Of a stretch of DNA of 64,000 nt, positions 15,179-25,105 are shown in pieces; within the stretch, counting starts at the first letter, position 1, and each line of letters opens with the position of its first letter. Under the pieces are notes generated by a model. That model had not been told where the DNA came from, searched no databases, and worked only from the letters and a program-made list of their open reading frames with translations. This DNA comes from Acetobacter farinalis (GTDB lineage: Bacteria; Pseudomonadota; Alphaproteobacteria; Acetobacterales; Acetobacteraceae), in assembly GCF_011516935.1 (NCBI RefSeq), contig NZ_WOTF01000003.1:1-64000 (forward strand), read 5' to 3'. Both the position numbers and the translations under genes were made by a program.

Positions 15179-17001
15179 TGTGCGGAATATGCGGCGTTGT
15201 CGGCCTGCGGCACGCCACCCCGATTGTTTTTGAAGGTCTGCGGCGGCTGGAATATCGCGGGTATGATTCCGCAGGGATCGCAACACTGGCGAATGGCCGG
15301 GTAGAACGCCGCCGCGCGGCGGGCAAGCTGGACAATCTGGCCCACGTTCTGGAAGAAAACCCGCTCCCCGGCACCACCGGCATTGGCCACACACGCTGGG
15401 CCACGCATGGCGCGCCTACCACCTGCAACGCCCATCCGCACAGCACGGAGCGGGTTGCGATTGTCCATAACGGCATTATCGAAAACTTTGAGACCCTCCG
15501 CCGGGAGCTTGAAGCCGTCGGGCAGGTTTTCCATACGGAAACGGACAGCGAAACCATCGCCCTGATGGTGGATTATCATCTGGCGCAGGGCCTTGGCCCG
15601 AAAGAGGCCGCTCTCAAAACCCTTCAGCGCCTGGAAGGGGCCTATGCCATCGCAATGATTTTTGCGGGGCATGAAGGGCTGATGATTGGCGCCCGCCACA
15701 ATGCCCCTCTGGCTGTGGGCTATGGTGACGGGGAAATGTTTCTGGGCTCTGACTCCCTCGCCCTCGCCCCGCTGACCCGCCGCATTACCTACATGGATGA
15801 TGGGGACTGCGTGGTGATCACCCCCGCGGGCGCTGAATTCATGACGTTTGATGGCACGCCCGTCACGCGGAAAGAGCAGACAACCGCACTGGTCGCAGGG
15901 GCTATCGGCAAGGATGGCTACCGCCATTACATGGAAAAGGAACTGCACGAACACCCGCTGGTTATCGGCCAGACGCTCCAGCGTCTGGTAGACCCGGCGA
16001 GCCGCACGGTTGTGCTGCCCGACATGCCGTTCGATCTGGCGTCCGTGCCCCGCGCTGTCATCACCGCCTGCGGGTCCGCATTCTATGCGGGCATGATCGG
16101 CCGGTACTGGCTGGAAGATATTGCCCGCCTGCCGGTGGATATCGATGTGGCCAGTGAGATGCGCTACCGCAATCCGCCGCTCACATCCGGCTCCCTTGGG
16201 GTGCTCGTCTCCCAGTCCGGTGAGACGGCGGATACGCTGGCGGCCCTCCGCAGCCTGCGGGAAAAGGCGGTGCATATCCTCTCCATCCTGAACGTGGAGC
16301 AGAGCACCATGGCGCGGGAAAGTGCTGTTGTGCTCGGCACGGTCGCCGGTCCGGAAATTTCAGTCGCCTCCACCAAGGCCTTTACCGCCCAGTTGACCGT
16401 TCTGGCCTGCCTGACCATTGCCACGGCCCGTGCCCGCGGCACGCTGGACACCGCGGGGGAAGAAGCTCTGGTGGCTGCCCTGCTTGATCTGCCCAGCCGT
16501 GCGGCTGACGTGTTCACGTCAGGCGATGCCATCCGCCGCATGGCGCGGGTCGTAGCGGAAGCGCGGGATGTGCTCTACCTTGGCCGGGGCAGCATGTTCC
16601 CCGTCGCCATGGAAGGCGCTCTGAAGCTGAAGGAAATTTCCTACATCCACGCAGAGGCCTACGCTGCGGGTGAGATGAAGCACGGCCCCATCTCCCTGAT
16701 CGACAGAACCGTGCCGATTGTTGCCAGCGCGCCGTACACACCGCTGTTTGATAAAACGCTTTCCAACCTTCAGGAAGCCAAGGCCCGCGGCGGACGCCTG
16801 CTGGTCTTTACCGACACCAAGGGCGCGGACCGTGTCTCTGCCATTGCAGAAGATATGGTGGTGCTGCCGCATGTGCATGATTTTGTGGCCCCCATCCTGC
16901 AAACCATTCCGGTGCAGATGCTGGCTTATGAAGTTGCCGTGCTCAAAGGCACGGATGTGGACCAACCCCGCAACCTCGCAAAGTCAGTCACGGTCGAATA
17001 A
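15178..17001 (+). CDS. glmS: Glutamine-fructose-6-phosphate aminotransferase
   Basis: A 607-aa GlmS converting fructose-6-phosphate and glutamine to glucosamine-6-phosphate. Cys2 of MCGICGVVG is the glutaminase nucleophile, the HTRWATHG motif lies near residue 70-78, and two SIS domains follow (VSQSGETADTLAALR near 343 and GRGSMFPVAMEGALKLKE near 468). It ends in LAKSVTVE, the family C-terminus. The TGATG overlap with glmU gives a two-gene operon. No glmS ribozyme is possible in the overlap. A strong hairpin follows at 17039-17075. Confidence 0.97.
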   Translation: MCGICGVVGLRHATPIVFEGLRRLEYRGYDSAGIATLANGRVERRRAAGKLDNLAHVLEENPLPGTTGIGHTRWATHGAPTTCNAHPHSTERVAIVHNGIIENFETLRRELEAVGQVFHTETDSETIALMVDYHLAQGLGPKEAALKTLQRLEGAYAIAMIFAGHEGLMIGARHNAPLAVGYGDGEMFLGSDSLALAPLTRRITYMDDGDCVVITPAGAEFMTFDGTPVTRKEQTTALVAGAIGKDGYRHYMEKELHEHPLVIGQTLQRLVDPASRTVVLPDMPFDLASVPRAVITACGSAFYAGMIGRYWLEDIARLPVDIDVASEMRYRNPPLTSGSLGVLVSQSGETADTLAALRSLREKAVHILSILNVEQSTMARESAVVLGTVAGPEISVASTKAFTAQLTVLACLTIATARARGTLDTAGEEALVAALLDLPSRAADVFTSGDAIRRMARVVAEARDVLYLGRGSMFPVAMEGALKLKEISYIHAEAYAAGEMKHGPISLIDRTVPIVASAPYTPLFDKTLSNLQEAKARGGRLLVFTDTKGADRVSAIAEDMVVLPHVHDFVAPILQTIPVQMLAYEVAVLKGTDVDQPRNLAKSVTVE

Positions 17002-17038
17002 GGACGCTTGATCCCTGCAAGGGCACGCGTCCGGAAAA

Positions 17039-17075
17039 GCTGAACGCCTGCATTCGGATCGTGCAGGCGTTCAGC
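17039..17075 (+). terminator. Hairpin terminator after glmUS
   Basis: GCTGAACGCCTGCA (17039-17052) and its perfect complement (17062-17075) form a 14-bp stem with a 9-nt loop, 37 nt after the glmS stop. Only a short T-run (ATTT) follows, so it may be partly Rho-assisted. Confidence 0.7.
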
Positions 17076-17163
17076 AGATTTCAACGCAAACCGGCCACGC
17101 ACTCAGGCTTCAGAGAATGCCACGTTCAGAGTGTGCGGCGTGTGATGTTCCGGCAGGTGCGTC

Positions 17164-18141
17164 TCACAGCTCTCCGGTCAGGCGCTGCCAGTTCCCGCTG
17201 GCAAACGCCAGCCTGCCGGCCTCATCCAGACCGCATGTTTCAAGAAACTGCCGTGCAGTTCTGCCTGGCCGATACTGGTAAGGGTAGTCGGTTGAGAAAA
17301 GCAGCCGGTCCGTGCCGACAATGCGCGCGGCCTGCTCCAGATAGTGCGGCAGGAACATGCCACTGGCCGTAACGTACAGGTTCCGCTGGAAATACGTCAT
17401 CACCGGGTGTGCGAGGCCGGAGACACGATCCACATTGGCAAAGCGTTCAGCGTAGAACAGCACCAGCTCTCCCCAATGCCCCAGAATAATCTGCAAGTCC
17501 GGCATCCGGTCAAAGTGCCCCGCGAGGATAAGGCGCAGGAACTGAAGCCCCGCATCATAATGCCAGCCCAGACTAAAGCAGGAAAACGCTGCATCCACAG
17601 ACGGGCTGAAGCCGGAATAATAGGCATCCCGGACTGACTGTTCCGGCACTCTCGGGTGCAGCAGCACCGGCGCTTTCAGCGCGGCGGCACTCTGGAAGAT
17701 GGGCAGCAGGTCTGCGTGGTCCAGACTACGCTGCCCAACCCGGCCGCAGAGCATGGTGCCTTTGAAGCCGAGCGTCTTGACGCAGCGCTCAAGCTCCAGC
17801 GCGGCCTCATCCGGCTGTGTTACGGGAAGTGTCGCAAATGCCTGAAAGCGGTCAGGATGCCGCGCCACGGCCTCGGCTACGGCATCGTTGACACGGCGGG
17901 CCATGGCAACGCTTTCAACCCCGACATCATGTAAGGATGGTGTGGTGAGTGAGAGAACCTGCACATCCAACCCGGTTTCATCCATGAGCGCCAGACGCTC
18001 ATTGGAGAGATCACACAGCCGCGTCTCCAGTGCGCCACCATGAAAGGCGACACTCGGGTCGGACGCTTCAAGGCTGAGGGCAGACCATGCGGCCTTTACC
18101 TCGTTTGTGAGGAAATGTTCTTCAATGCCAATCAGTTTCAC
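17164..18141 (-). CDS. Amidohydrolase-2 family decarboxylase-like protein (gamma-resorcylate decarboxylase type)
   Basis: A 325-aa metal-dependent TIM-barrel protein of the ACMSD / gamma-resorcylate decarboxylase group. The N-terminus KLIGIEEHF supplies the E-x-H metal ligands (E7, H9). LLHPRVPE, LGHWGEL and STDYPYQY give the further His, His and Asp ligands. GTG 18141 was chosen because GGGGAC lies eight bases upstream and the family begins KLIG-EEHF; the open frame extends 34 codons further without support. The divergent LysR gene probably regulates it. The likely role is non-oxidative decarboxylation of an aromatic acid, but hydrolysis is possible. Confidence 0.7.
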   Translation of the reverse strand: MKLIGIEEHFLTNEVKAAWSALSLEASDPSVAFHGGALETRLCDLSNERLALMDETGLDVQVLSLTTPSLHDVGVESVAMARRVNDAVAEAVARHPDRFQAFATLPVTQPDEAALELERCVKTLGFKGTMLCGRVGQRSLDHADLLPIFQSAAALKAPVLLHPRVPEQSVRDAYYSGFSPSVDAAFSCFSLGWHYDAGLQFLRLILAGHFDRMPDLQIILGHWGELVLFYAERFANVDRVSGLAHPVMTYFQRNLYVTASGMFLPHYLEQAARIVGTDRLLFSTDYPYQYRPGRTARQFLETCGLDEAGRLAFASGNWQRLTGEL

Positions 18142-18307
18142 GAGACTGTCCCCTTTTCCAGAAGCTCCCTTGTCGTAACGGTGGTCACGCCAACAGGGTC
18201 TTACAAAGAGATACGGCGCGCCGGGAGCAGGCACCAGGCGCATCAGGATTAAGATAATTTTGCATCCAACGCTATGTATCGCAGGGCATCGGGGTTAAAG
18301 TCTCACC

Positions 18308-19261
18308 ATGAGCACAGTGGATCTCAATCTTCTGGCGGCCCTTGATGTGCTGCTTGACGAAGGCAGCGTGACGGGAGCCGCCCGACGCCTCGGCCTCAGC
18401 ACCTCGGCGATGAGCCGCACGCTTGCACGGCTCCGCGCCGCAACGGGGGACCCGTTGCTGGTCCGGGCCGGCCGCCATCTTGTGGTGACACCTTATGCGG
18501 CTGAAATGCGGGATCATGTTCATGATCTGACCCGCACTGTGCAGGCTGTCCTGCGTCCGCGCGTTCAAAATCTGGACCTGCACACACTCGACCGGACGTT
18601 TGTCCTGCGCACAAACGAAGGCTTTCTGGACAGTCTCGCGCCCCCACTTGTTGCCGCTGTCATGAAAGAGGCACCGCGCGCACGCCTCCTGTTTACCCCC
18701 AAACCCGACAAGGATGCCCTGCCGTTACGGGAAGGGAAACTTGATCTGGAGATTGGCGTGCGCGGCACGTCCGCGCCGGAAATCCGGAGCCGACTCCTGT
18801 TCCGGGACACATTTGTGGGCGTTGCGCGGGCCGATCACCCGATATTCGGAGAGGGCGATATCACGGACGAACGCTATGCCGCATATCACCATGTCGCCAC
18901 CTCACGGCGTGGAGCCTTCTCCGGCCCTGTTGACGCGGCACTGGAGCAGAAGGGGCTGCACCGGACTGTGTCCGTGGTTGTGCCCGGATTTCCAGATGCG
19001 CTTCAGATCGTGCGGCATTCGGACCTGCTCACCCATGTTCCGCAGTCCTGCCTCACCGGCAGCCCTGCGTGCGATGCCACAAAATCAGCCGGGCTGAGAG
19101 CCTTCACGCTCCCCTTCAGCACACCCGAAATCGTCATTTCGGCCATGTGGCACCCGCGTATGGAGGCTGACCCCGCTCATCGCTGGCTGCGGGACACCGT
19201 TCAGGCAGTTTGCCGTGCCATGAGACCCCGGCAACGGCCTCCCCTGACCGATCTTCCCTGA
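18308..19261 (+). CDS. LysR-family transcriptional regulator
   Basis: A 317-aa LysR regulator. The winged helix-turn-helix occupies residues 1-62 (DLNLLAALDVLLDEGSVTGA, then AARRLGLSTSAMSRTLARLR) and a type-2 periplasmic-binding-like effector domain follows. It is divergent from the decarboxylase-like gene across 166 bp, the usual LysR arrangement, so that gene is the predicted target. The effector is unknown. Confidence 0.85.
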   Translation: MSTVDLNLLAALDVLLDEGSVTGAARRLGLSTSAMSRTLARLRAATGDPLLVRAGRHLVVTPYAAEMRDHVHDLTRTVQAVLRPRVQNLDLHTLDRTFVLRTNEGFLDSLAPPLVAAVMKEAPRARLLFTPKPDKDALPLREGKLDLEIGVRGTSAPEIRSRLLFRDTFVGVARADHPIFGEGDITDERYAAYHHVATSRRGAFSGPVDAALEQKGLHRTVSVVVPGFPDALQIVRHSDLLTHVPQSCLTGSPACDATKSAGLRAFTLPFSTPEIVISAMWHPRMEADPAHRWLRDTVQAVCRAMRPRQRPPLTDLP

Positions 19262-19304
19262 CCAACCTGAAATTATCCGCGTTCTGACGCGCCTTCCCGG
19301 AAAA

Positions 19305-19322
19305 CCGGCACTCCCGTGCCGG
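19305..19322 (-). terminator. Hairpin terminator between LysR and DUF3108 genes
   Basis: CCGGCAC (19305-19311) and GTGCCGG (19316-19322) form a perfect 7-bp stem with a TCCC loop. On the minus strand TTTT follows, so it best terminates the DUF3108 gene and may also act on the convergent LysR gene. Confidence 0.6.
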
Positions 19323-19332
19323 AAACCTTTAC

Positions 19333-20169
19333 TCAGCTCGCCTGTTGGGGTGGACCGTCCATCACAATGGTGATGCGCCCGAGCTTGGGGTGATCCACCT
19401 CCACCCGCACGGCCACAAACCCGGCCTCTCCCACTTTTTCAAACCATGCGCGCCCCGGCTGCGGGTTGCGCAGTTTGCTTTTCTCGCTGGAAAATTTGAA
19501 GCCCTCTGTCTGCTGGGCAACAAAATCACAACGCAGCGCATCTTCACCCCAATCCAGCGGGCCGCCGGAAGGAATGTGCTGCAACCCTGCGGGATGAATG
19601 GAAAGCGTGCTCAGGCGCATGCCATCAAACACTTTTTCCTGCCCGCCACAGCTCTGGGATGTGCGCACCTGATGCAGGAGGTTCATCAGGGCGGACAGGG
19701 TATCAATGGCACCCAGCTTATCTGCTGCCGGGACGCTTTCCCGATCGGTCTCAACAGGGTCAATCAGCGTGACCTCCGGCATCTGGTCCCGATAGACAAC
19801 CGACACATGCCGGTTCCGGCCACGGGACCACCCCGCACTGTCGAACAGGGCAGGCTCCACCTCTGCCCCGCTGAAATGCCCCTGCGCGCTGGTCTGCAAA
19901 TTGGTTTTCATGAACATGCCAAAAAAACCGCCCGTTTTGACCCGCGCCGTAATGCCATACTGAGACTCGCTCAGCCGGTAAGAGGCCTGAATATCCATGA
20001 CATTAAAGCCATGCGCATAAACGCGGTATTTCACGATGGTCTGGGGCAGCACCCCATCCGCTCGCGCGGGAGCCGCGGAACCGCCCCCCAGCAGAAAAAC
20101 CGTGCACAGACCCGGCATGAAAGACCGCAGAAGCGCAGTTCCACCAGAGAGCAAACGTAAACGCGGCAT
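19333..20169 (-). CDS. Secreted DUF3108 family protein
   Basis: A 278-aa protein with an N-terminal signal peptide: a basic start PRLRLL, hydrophobic FMPGLCTVFLLGGGSA and a likely cleavage after APARA. The mature part (VKYRVYAHGFNVMDIQASYR onward) matches DUF3108, a predicted periplasmic beta-rich protein family of unknown function common in alphaproteobacteria. ATG 20169 is preferred because AAGGA lies six bases upstream; a TTG 15 nt earlier is weaker. No function is assigned. Confidence 0.65.
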   Translation of the reverse strand: MPRLRLLSGGTALLRSFMPGLCTVFLLGGGSAAPARADGVLPQTIVKYRVYAHGFNVMDIQASYRLSESQYGITARVKTGGFFGMFMKTNLQTSAQGHFSGAEVEPALFDSAGWSRGRNRHVSVVYRDQMPEVTLIDPVETDRESVPAADKLGAIDTLSALMNLLHQVRTSQSCGGQEKVFDGMRLSTLSIHPAGLQHIPSGGPLDWGEDALRCDFVAQQTEGFKFSSEKSKLRNPQPGRAWFEKVGEAGFVAVRVEVDHPKLGRITIVMDGPPQQAS

Positions 20170-20238
20170 AGTATTCCTTTTCAATCCGCCAACCTGAGGT
20201 GCCTTCCAGCCGGAAGGACTGTCTCGGAGCCAGACGTT

Positions 20239-21036
20239 TCAGGCAGACTCGCCCTTCTCCACGCGATACCCTAACCGGCGGGAAAGAGCCTGCGCCAGAG
20301 CCTCCGCCATTTTACCAAGCTGGCTGACCTCATACCGGCCAAGCTCGGTCTGTGGCAGGCTCAGACCAACCCCGGCAACCATCCGCCCGGAATGATCCCG
20401 GACCCCGGCCCCGAAGCACCAGAGGCCATCATGAACCTGCTCATCATCCACGGCGTACCCTCGCTCCCTGATCTCGGCAATCTCCCGCACCAGCGTGGTG
20501 ACAGAGCGGATACCATGCGGTGTCAGCGGTTCCGGCCAGGTTGAAGCCGGGTGCAGGGTCAGCCATTCCCTGAACGAGGTATCATCCATCTCCGCCAGCA
20601 TGGCATTCCCTGTTGCCGTAAAAATGGCAGGCAAATGCATCCCGACGCGGAAGGATGCCCCCAGCACTGTGGCGCTGTTACGGCAGGCCACGTAGACCAC
20701 ATCCGTATCTTCCAGCAGCGTGAGCGTGACGGTGAAGGCCGCGAGATCTGAAAAACTCTCCAGAGCCTGATAAAATTCAGTCACCAGATCCCGGCTTTCC
20801 GTGACTCCGGTAGCCCAGTCCGCCAGCCGCGCCCCAAGACGATACCCCTGCAGGCTCGTTTTCTCCAGCAAACCAAGCTCCACCATCACCGCCACAAGGC
20901 CATGAACCGTGCTGCGGGGCAATTCAAGCTGGCGGGCAATATCCGCCGCCAACGGCGGGCGCTCAGCGCTTTTCACCAGATCGAGAATACGCACGGCGCG
21001 ACGCAGGGCGGGCACAGAATCATGAGATGGGGTCAT
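20239..21036 (-). CDS. IclR-family transcriptional regulator
   Basis: A 265-aa IclR-type regulator. The N-terminal winged helix lies at about 8-70 (ALRRAVRILDLVKSAERPPL, then IARQLELPRSTVHGLVAVMV), followed by the GAF-like effector domain with GMHLPAIFTATGNAMLA and ERGYAVDDEQVHDGLWCFGA. The start was set at ATG 21036; a TTG at 21063 is possible. It faces the glutathione peroxidase gene across a 269-bp region with nested inverted repeats around a TATAAT, so auto-regulation and control of the divergent gene are likely. The effector is unknown. Confidence 0.85.
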   Translation of the reverse strand: MTPSHDSVPALRRAVRILDLVKSAERPPLAADIARQLELPRSTVHGLVAVMVELGLLEKTSLQGYRLGARLADWATGVTESRDLVTEFYQALESFSDLAAFTVTLTLLEDTDVVYVACRNSATVLGASFRVGMHLPAIFTATGNAMLAEMDDTSFREWLTLHPASTWPEPLTPHGIRSVTTLVREIAEIRERGYAVDDEQVHDGLWCFGAGVRDHSGRMVAGVGLSLPQTELGRYEVSQLGKMAEALAQALSRRLGYRVEKGESA

Positions 21037-21094
21037 GCCGAGTCTTATTTTCCTTGTTGACAAAGAGGGCTCATACCCTCATATTCGAAATACG

Positions 21095-21139
21095 GGATCG
21101 AGTTCAATATAATGAACAATAAAAATCAGAACTCGATCC
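21095..21139. promoter_or_regulatory. Nested inverted repeats around a -10 box, probable IclR operator
   Basis: GGATCGAGTTC (21095-21105) and GAACTCGATCC (21129-21139) are perfect 11-bp inverted repeats, 23 bp apart. Inside them GTTCAATATAATGAAC (21102-21117) is a second palindrome and carries TATAAT (21108-21113) for the plus strand. Read on the minus strand the same centre gives TTATATT, a -10-like sequence toward the IclR gene. The layout is what an autoregulated divergent promoter would show. Confidence 0.6.
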
Positions 21140-21305
21140 TTCATCACAGAGCGATCTGGTGGAAGCCTGACAAGAACCCGGAACAGGGCAGCAGGCTTCC
21201 CCCCGGCTTTTCCAATCACACACCATCTACTCGCCCCCTTGAATGTCCTGCGCTAAACACAGCAGGGACAAACCCTGTCAATGCAATAGAGATGAGTGCC
21301 GGACC

Positions 21306-21791
21306 GTGACGACAATCTACGACTTCACACTTCCCGCCCTTGAAGGCGGTGAGATCAATCTGGCTGAGTATCGCGGTCGTCCCATTCTTATTACCAATAC
21401 GGCCTCCAAATGTGGTTTCACCCCGCAATATGAAGGGCTGCAAGCCCTGTGGTATCAGTTCCGCAGCATGGGGCTGATTGTTATTGGTATTCCCAGCAAT
21501 GATTTTGGCCAGCAGGAACTCGGGTCTTCCTCTGAAATCGCTGCTTTCTGCCACAGAAATTATGGGGTCAGCTTTCCGATGGCGGCCCGCAGCCCTGTTC
21601 GGGGGGCGCAGTCGATCCCCCTGTTCCGCTGGCTGGACAAGGAATGCGGCTTTCTGGCCCGCCCCCGCTGGAATTTCTATAAATATCTGACAAACCGCAC
21701 CGGCAAGCCCGTGGCGTGGTTTTCCAGCATTACGCCCCCCACCTCTGCCCGTGTCAGCAATGCTGTTGAACGCGTGATCCTGAACCCCTGA
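21306..21791 (+). CDS. Glutathione peroxidase family thiol peroxidase
   Basis: A 161-aa Cys-type glutathione peroxidase homologue. The peroxidatic Cys36 sits in NTASKCGFTPQY, Gln70 in FGQQE, and Trp122-Asn123 in RWNFYKYL, so the catalytic tetrad is complete. GTG 21306 gives the normal family N-terminus TTIYDFTLPALEG; the open frame upstream is unrelated. Bacterial members of this type often use thioredoxin rather than glutathione. It reduces peroxides in the cytoplasm. Its promoter region is shared with the IclR gene. Confidence 0.88.
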   Translation: MTTIYDFTLPALEGGEINLAEYRGRPILITNTASKCGFTPQYEGLQALWYQFRSMGLIVIGIPSNDFGQQELGSSSEIAAFCHRNYGVSFPMAARSPVRGAQSIPLFRWLDKECGFLARPRWNFYKYLTNRTGKPVAWFSSITPPTSARVSNAVERVILNP

Positions 21792-21795
21792 CCGG

Positions 21796-21819
21796 GGCTC
21801 AGGTCATCTTGCCTGAGCC
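21796..21819. terminator. Hairpin between gpx and lolD
   Basis: GGCTCAGG (21796-21803) and CCTGAGCC (21812-21819) form a perfect 8-bp stem with an 8-nt loop, five bases after the gpx stop, between convergent genes. The following run is GTAAAAG, so termination on the plus strand is not ideal. It may serve either direction. Confidence 0.5.
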
Positions 21820-21838
21820 GTAAAAGAACGCCGGGGTT

Positions 21839-22522
21839 TTAGCGCGGGACGATCAACCCGTCCCGCAGTGTCACCACGCGATCCATGCGGCTCAGAAGTT
21901 CTTCATTATGCGTGGCAACTAGTGCCGCCAGCCCCTGCCCACGCACTGCGGCCATCAGTTCTGAAAACACGGCGTCTGCCGTGCGCACGTCCAGATTGCC
22001 TGTCGGCTCATCCGCCAGCAGGAGAGCCGGATTATTGGCCAGCGCCCGGGCAATGGCCACGCGCTGCTGCTCCCCGCCGGAGAGTTTACCCGGCAGATGG
22101 CTGACACGATGCGCCAGACCGAACATTCCCAGCAATTTTTCCGCTTTCTGGCGGGCATCCGGCTTGCGCACACCTGCAATCATCTGCGGGAGCATGACAT
22201 TCTCACGCGCTGTGAATTCAGCCAGCAGGTGATGAAACTGATAGACAAAGCCGATCTGGTCCCGCCGCAGCGCAGTCCGGCCCACCTCGGCAAGGCCCCG
22301 CGTCTGTTTGCCGCAGATCTCGATTTCGCCTTCATCCGGCGTATCCAGCAGGCCCGCCAGATGCAGCAGGGTCGATTTCCCTGTGCCGGACGGCGCGACA
22401 AGAGCCACAATCTCACCGGCATGCAGGCTGAAATCCACCCCCTGCAAAACGGGCAGTGTGCCGTCTTCCCCGCTCCGATAGGTCTTCTTCACGCCGCGCA
22501 GGCTGAGGGCGACATTACTCAT
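21839..22522 (-). CDS. lolD: Lipoprotein-releasing ABC transporter ATPase
   Basis: A 227-aa ABC ATPase of the LolD/MacB type. Walker A is APSGTGKS (43-50), the signature LSGGEQQR and the Walker [11 protein letters not shown] follow. With the LolC/E permease it releases outer-membrane lipoproteins from the inner membrane to the chaperone LolA. ATG 22522 overlaps the end of the permease gene by 8 nt, and the family begins [10 protein letters not shown]. Confidence 0.92.
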   Translation of the reverse strand: MSNVALSLRGVKKTYRSGEDGTLPVLQGVDFSLHAGEIVALVAPSGTGKSTLLHLAGLLDTPDEGEIEICGKQTRGLAEVGRTALRRDQIGFVYQFHHLLAEFTARENVMLPQMIAGVRKPDARQKAEKLLGMFGLAHRVSHLPGKLSGGEQQRVAIARALANNPALLLADEPTGNLDVRTADAVFSELMAAVRGQGLAALVATHNEELLSRMDRVVTLRDGLIVPR

Positions 22523-23765
22523 GGCGCAGGGCCTCCACAGGGTCAGTTTTTGCCGCACGCCAGGACGGGTAGAGTGTTGCCAGCAGGGAAAGCGCAAGGG
22601 CGATCACAATCACTTCCCCCACCTGCCCCCACACCAGTTTGGCGGGCAGATGCTCAAGGTAATATACCTCGGGGTTGAAAAGATTTGTGCCTGTCAGCTT
22701 CTGAAGGGCCACGCGAATACGCTCGATATTCTCACAGAACACCACCCCCAGCACGGTGCCGACCACAGTCCCTGTGACACCAACCGAGGCCCCGCACATC
22801 AGGAAAATGCGCAGAATTGCTCCCCGGCTGGCCCCGATGGTGCGGAGCACGGCGATATCGCCCGTCTTGTCCTTCACCATCATGATCAGGGAGGACACAA
22901 CGTTAAACGCCGCCACCAGAATAATCAGTGTCAGGATGAGGAACATCACATTCTGTTCCACCTGCACCGCGCCAAACAGGGCATTGTTCGCGTTTGTCCA
23001 GTCCAGCACCCGCAGGCCGGGCTCACCAACAGCGTTGACAATGCGCATCGTGACCGGGCGGATGTTCTGCTCATCCGTCACCATGACCTGAATCTGGGTC
23101 ACTTTATCCGGCATCTGGAAATAGACCTGCGCCGCGTGCATCGGCACGAACACGTAGCTGGAATTATAGTCGTTCACGCCCGCATCAAAAATGGCCACCA
23201 CACGATAGGCCCGCACCCGTGGCACGGTGCCAAACGCCGTGGCAGCCCCATCGGGCGAGACAAGCGTGATGCGTGAGCCGATGGAAAGCCCGGCACGGTC
23301 GGCCAGTGTCACACCAATGGCGATGGAATCATCACTGCCGAAATCATCCAGCGTGCCTGCCACAAGGGAAGAACTCACCCCTTTAAGGTCAAGCAGCCCC
23401 TGCCGTGTCATGCCATGCACCACACCGCCAGAACTGTAGGACCCGGCGCTGAGCAGCACCTGTCCTTCAATCAGCGGTGTTGCACTGATAACGCCCGGAA
23501 CCTTGCGCACCTTTGCCGCGACATCCTCATATTGAGAGATCGTGCGGCCCGTGCCGTAAATGCTCAGATCCCCGTTCAGGCCAAGAATGCGGCTCATCAG
23601 GTCTGCCTGAAAGCCATTCATGACCGCCATGACGATAATGAGTGTCGCCACCCCGAGGGCAATCCCCACAAGCGAGAAGATGGCAATCACGGAAACAAAG
23701 CGTTCCCCACGCCGTGCCCGGAGGTAGCGGCCTGCCACGGCCCGCTCGAAGGGACCAAACATCAT
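22515..23765 (-). CDS. lolC: Lipoprotein-releasing system permease (LolC/LolE type)
   Basis: A 416-aa permease with one N-terminal helix ([20 protein letters not shown], about 24-43), a long periplasmic MacB-like domain, and three C-terminal helices of the FtsX domain. The opening [20 protein letters not shown] is typical of alphaproteobacterial LolC/E proteins. Only one such gene is present beside lolD, so the complex is probably a homodimer of this subunit or uses a partner elsewhere. ATG 23765 overlaps the proS stop by 1 nt (TGATG). Confidence 0.9.
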   Translation of the reverse strand: MMFGPFERAVAGRYLRARRGERFVSVIAIFSLVGIALGVATLIIVMAVMNGFQADLMSRILGLNGDLSIYGTGRTISQYEDVAAKVRKVPGVISATPLIEGQVLLSAGSYSSGGVVHGMTRQGLLDLKGVSSSLVAGTLDDFGSDDSIAIGVTLADRAGLSIGSRITLVSPDGAATAFGTVPRVRAYRVVAIFDAGVNDYNSSYVFVPMHAAQVYFQMPDKVTQIQVMVTDEQNIRPVTMRIVNAVGEPGLRVLDWTNANNALFGAVQVEQNVMFLILTLIILVAAFNVVSSLIMMVKDKTGDIAVLRTIGASRGAILRIFLMCGASVGVTGTVVGTVLGVVFCENIERIRVALQKLTGTNLFNPEVYYLEHLPAKLVWGQVGEVIVIALALSLLATLYPSWRAAKTDPVEALRHE

Positions 23766-25081
23766 CAGCCTGCCAGCACCAGAGCGAGGGCTTCTTCCAC
23801 GCTCACGTCCTGACGTTCACCGGTAGCGCGGCGCTTGAGCTCCACGCGGCCTTCCTTGGCGCTGCGCGGCCCGACCACAATCTGCCAGGGGTGGCCCATC
23901 AGGTCCGCATCCGCGAATTTCGCCCCGGCGCGGTCTGTCCGGTCATCATACAGGAAGGCTTCCGTGTTGGTGTTGTAGATCCGCTCACACACGGCATCAC
24001 AGGTTTCATCACCAACCTTCAGGTTCAGGATCGCGGCGCGGAACGGAGCCACGGCATCCGGCCAGATAATACCGGCCTCATCATGGCTGGCCTCGATAAT
24101 CGCTCCCGCCAGACGGGAAACACCAATGCCGTAGGAGCCCATTTCCGGGTAAACCGGCGCGCCCTCCGGTCCGCTGACCGCGACATCCATGGACTGCGTA
24201 TATTTGGTGCCAAAGTGGAAAATATGCCCCACTTCCACGCCGCGCCCTTCCCGACGGCGCGCCTCGGGCACGGACTCCCACGCAGTGGTATCGTGCATTT
24301 CATCGGTTGCGGCATAGGGTGTGGTCACGCGGGTGTAGAAGGCTTCCAGCGCCTTGGGGTCTTCCACATCCACCGGCTCATCCAGCCAGTCCTGCTCTTC
24401 CAGAGCGGCATCATAAAACACGCCGCTTTCCCCTGTGGGGGCAAGGATCAGGAATTCGTGGCTCAGTTCCCCACCAATCGGCCCGGTATCGGCCCGCATG
24501 GGCACCGCCCGCACGCCCAGACGCTGGAACGTGCGCAGGTACGCCAGCAGCATACGGCGATACGTGGCCACGGCGGAGTCATAATCCAGATCAAAGCTGT
24601 AGGCATCTTTCATCAGGAATTCGCGGCCGCGCATCACACCAAAACGGGGGCGCATTTCATCGCGAAATTTCCACTGGATATGATACAGCACCTGAGGAAG
24701 ATCCTTGTAGGACTTCACGGCCTGCCCGAACAGATCGGTAATCATTTCCTCATTGGTCGGCCCGTAGAGCAGTTCCCGCTTGTGGCGGTCCTGAATACGC
24801 AGCATTTCCGGGCCATAGGCATCATACCGGCCAGAACGCTTCCACAGATCAGCGGACTGAAGAGTGGGCATCAGCACTTCCTGCGCGCCAATACGGTCCT
24901 GCTCTTCCCGCACGATCTGGCTGATGTTGCGCAGAACCTTCAGCCCGGCAGGCAGCCATGCATAAATGCCGGATGCCGTCTGCCGGATAAGCCCGGCCCG
25001 CAGCATAAGACGATGCGAGACGATCTGCGCCTCTGCCGGGTTTTCCTTAAGCGTGGGAAGAAAACTGCGCGAAAGACGCAT
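23765..25081 (-). CDS. proS: Prolyl-tRNA synthetase, short alphaproteobacterial form
   Basis: A 438-aa class II synthetase. Motif 1 region is [13 protein letters not shown], motif 2 is [21 protein letters not shown], and motif 3 is [16 protein letters not shown]. It lacks the approximately 180-residue INS editing domain found between motifs 2 and 3 in E. coli ProRS, as is normal for alphaproteobacterial enzymes. Clearing of Ala-tRNA(Pro) would then depend on a separate protein not in this window. A perfect hairpin lies 25-46 nt upstream of the start. Confidence 0.95.
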   Translation of the reverse strand: MRLSRSFLPTLKENPAEAQIVSHRLMLRAGLIRQTASGIYAWLPAGLKVLRNISQIVREEQDRIGAQEVLMPTLQSADLWKRSGRYDAYGPEMLRIQDRHKRELLYGPTNEEMITDLFGQAVKSYKDLPQVLYHIQWKFRDEMRPRFGVMRGREFLMKDAYSFDLDYDSAVATYRRMLLAYLRTFQRLGVRAVPMRADTGPIGGELSHEFLILAPTGESGVFYDAALEEQDWLDEPVDVEDPKALEAFYTRVTTPYAATDEMHDTTAWESVPEARRREGRGVEVGHIFHFGTKYTQSMDVAVSGPEGAPVYPEMGSYGIGVSRLAGAIIEASHDEAGIIWPDAVAPFRAAILNLKVGDETCDAVCERIYNTNTEAFLYDDRTDRAGAKFADADLMGHPWQIVVGPRSAKEGRVELKRRATGERQDVSVEEALALVLAG

Positions 25082-25105
25082 GATACACTCAGCCTTGTCT
25101 GGCAG

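Noticed and set aside
21112-21309. 65-codon open frame starting within the IclR operator
   Set aside because: Its start lies in the promoter palindrome with no ribosome site, and the sequence resembles no protein family.
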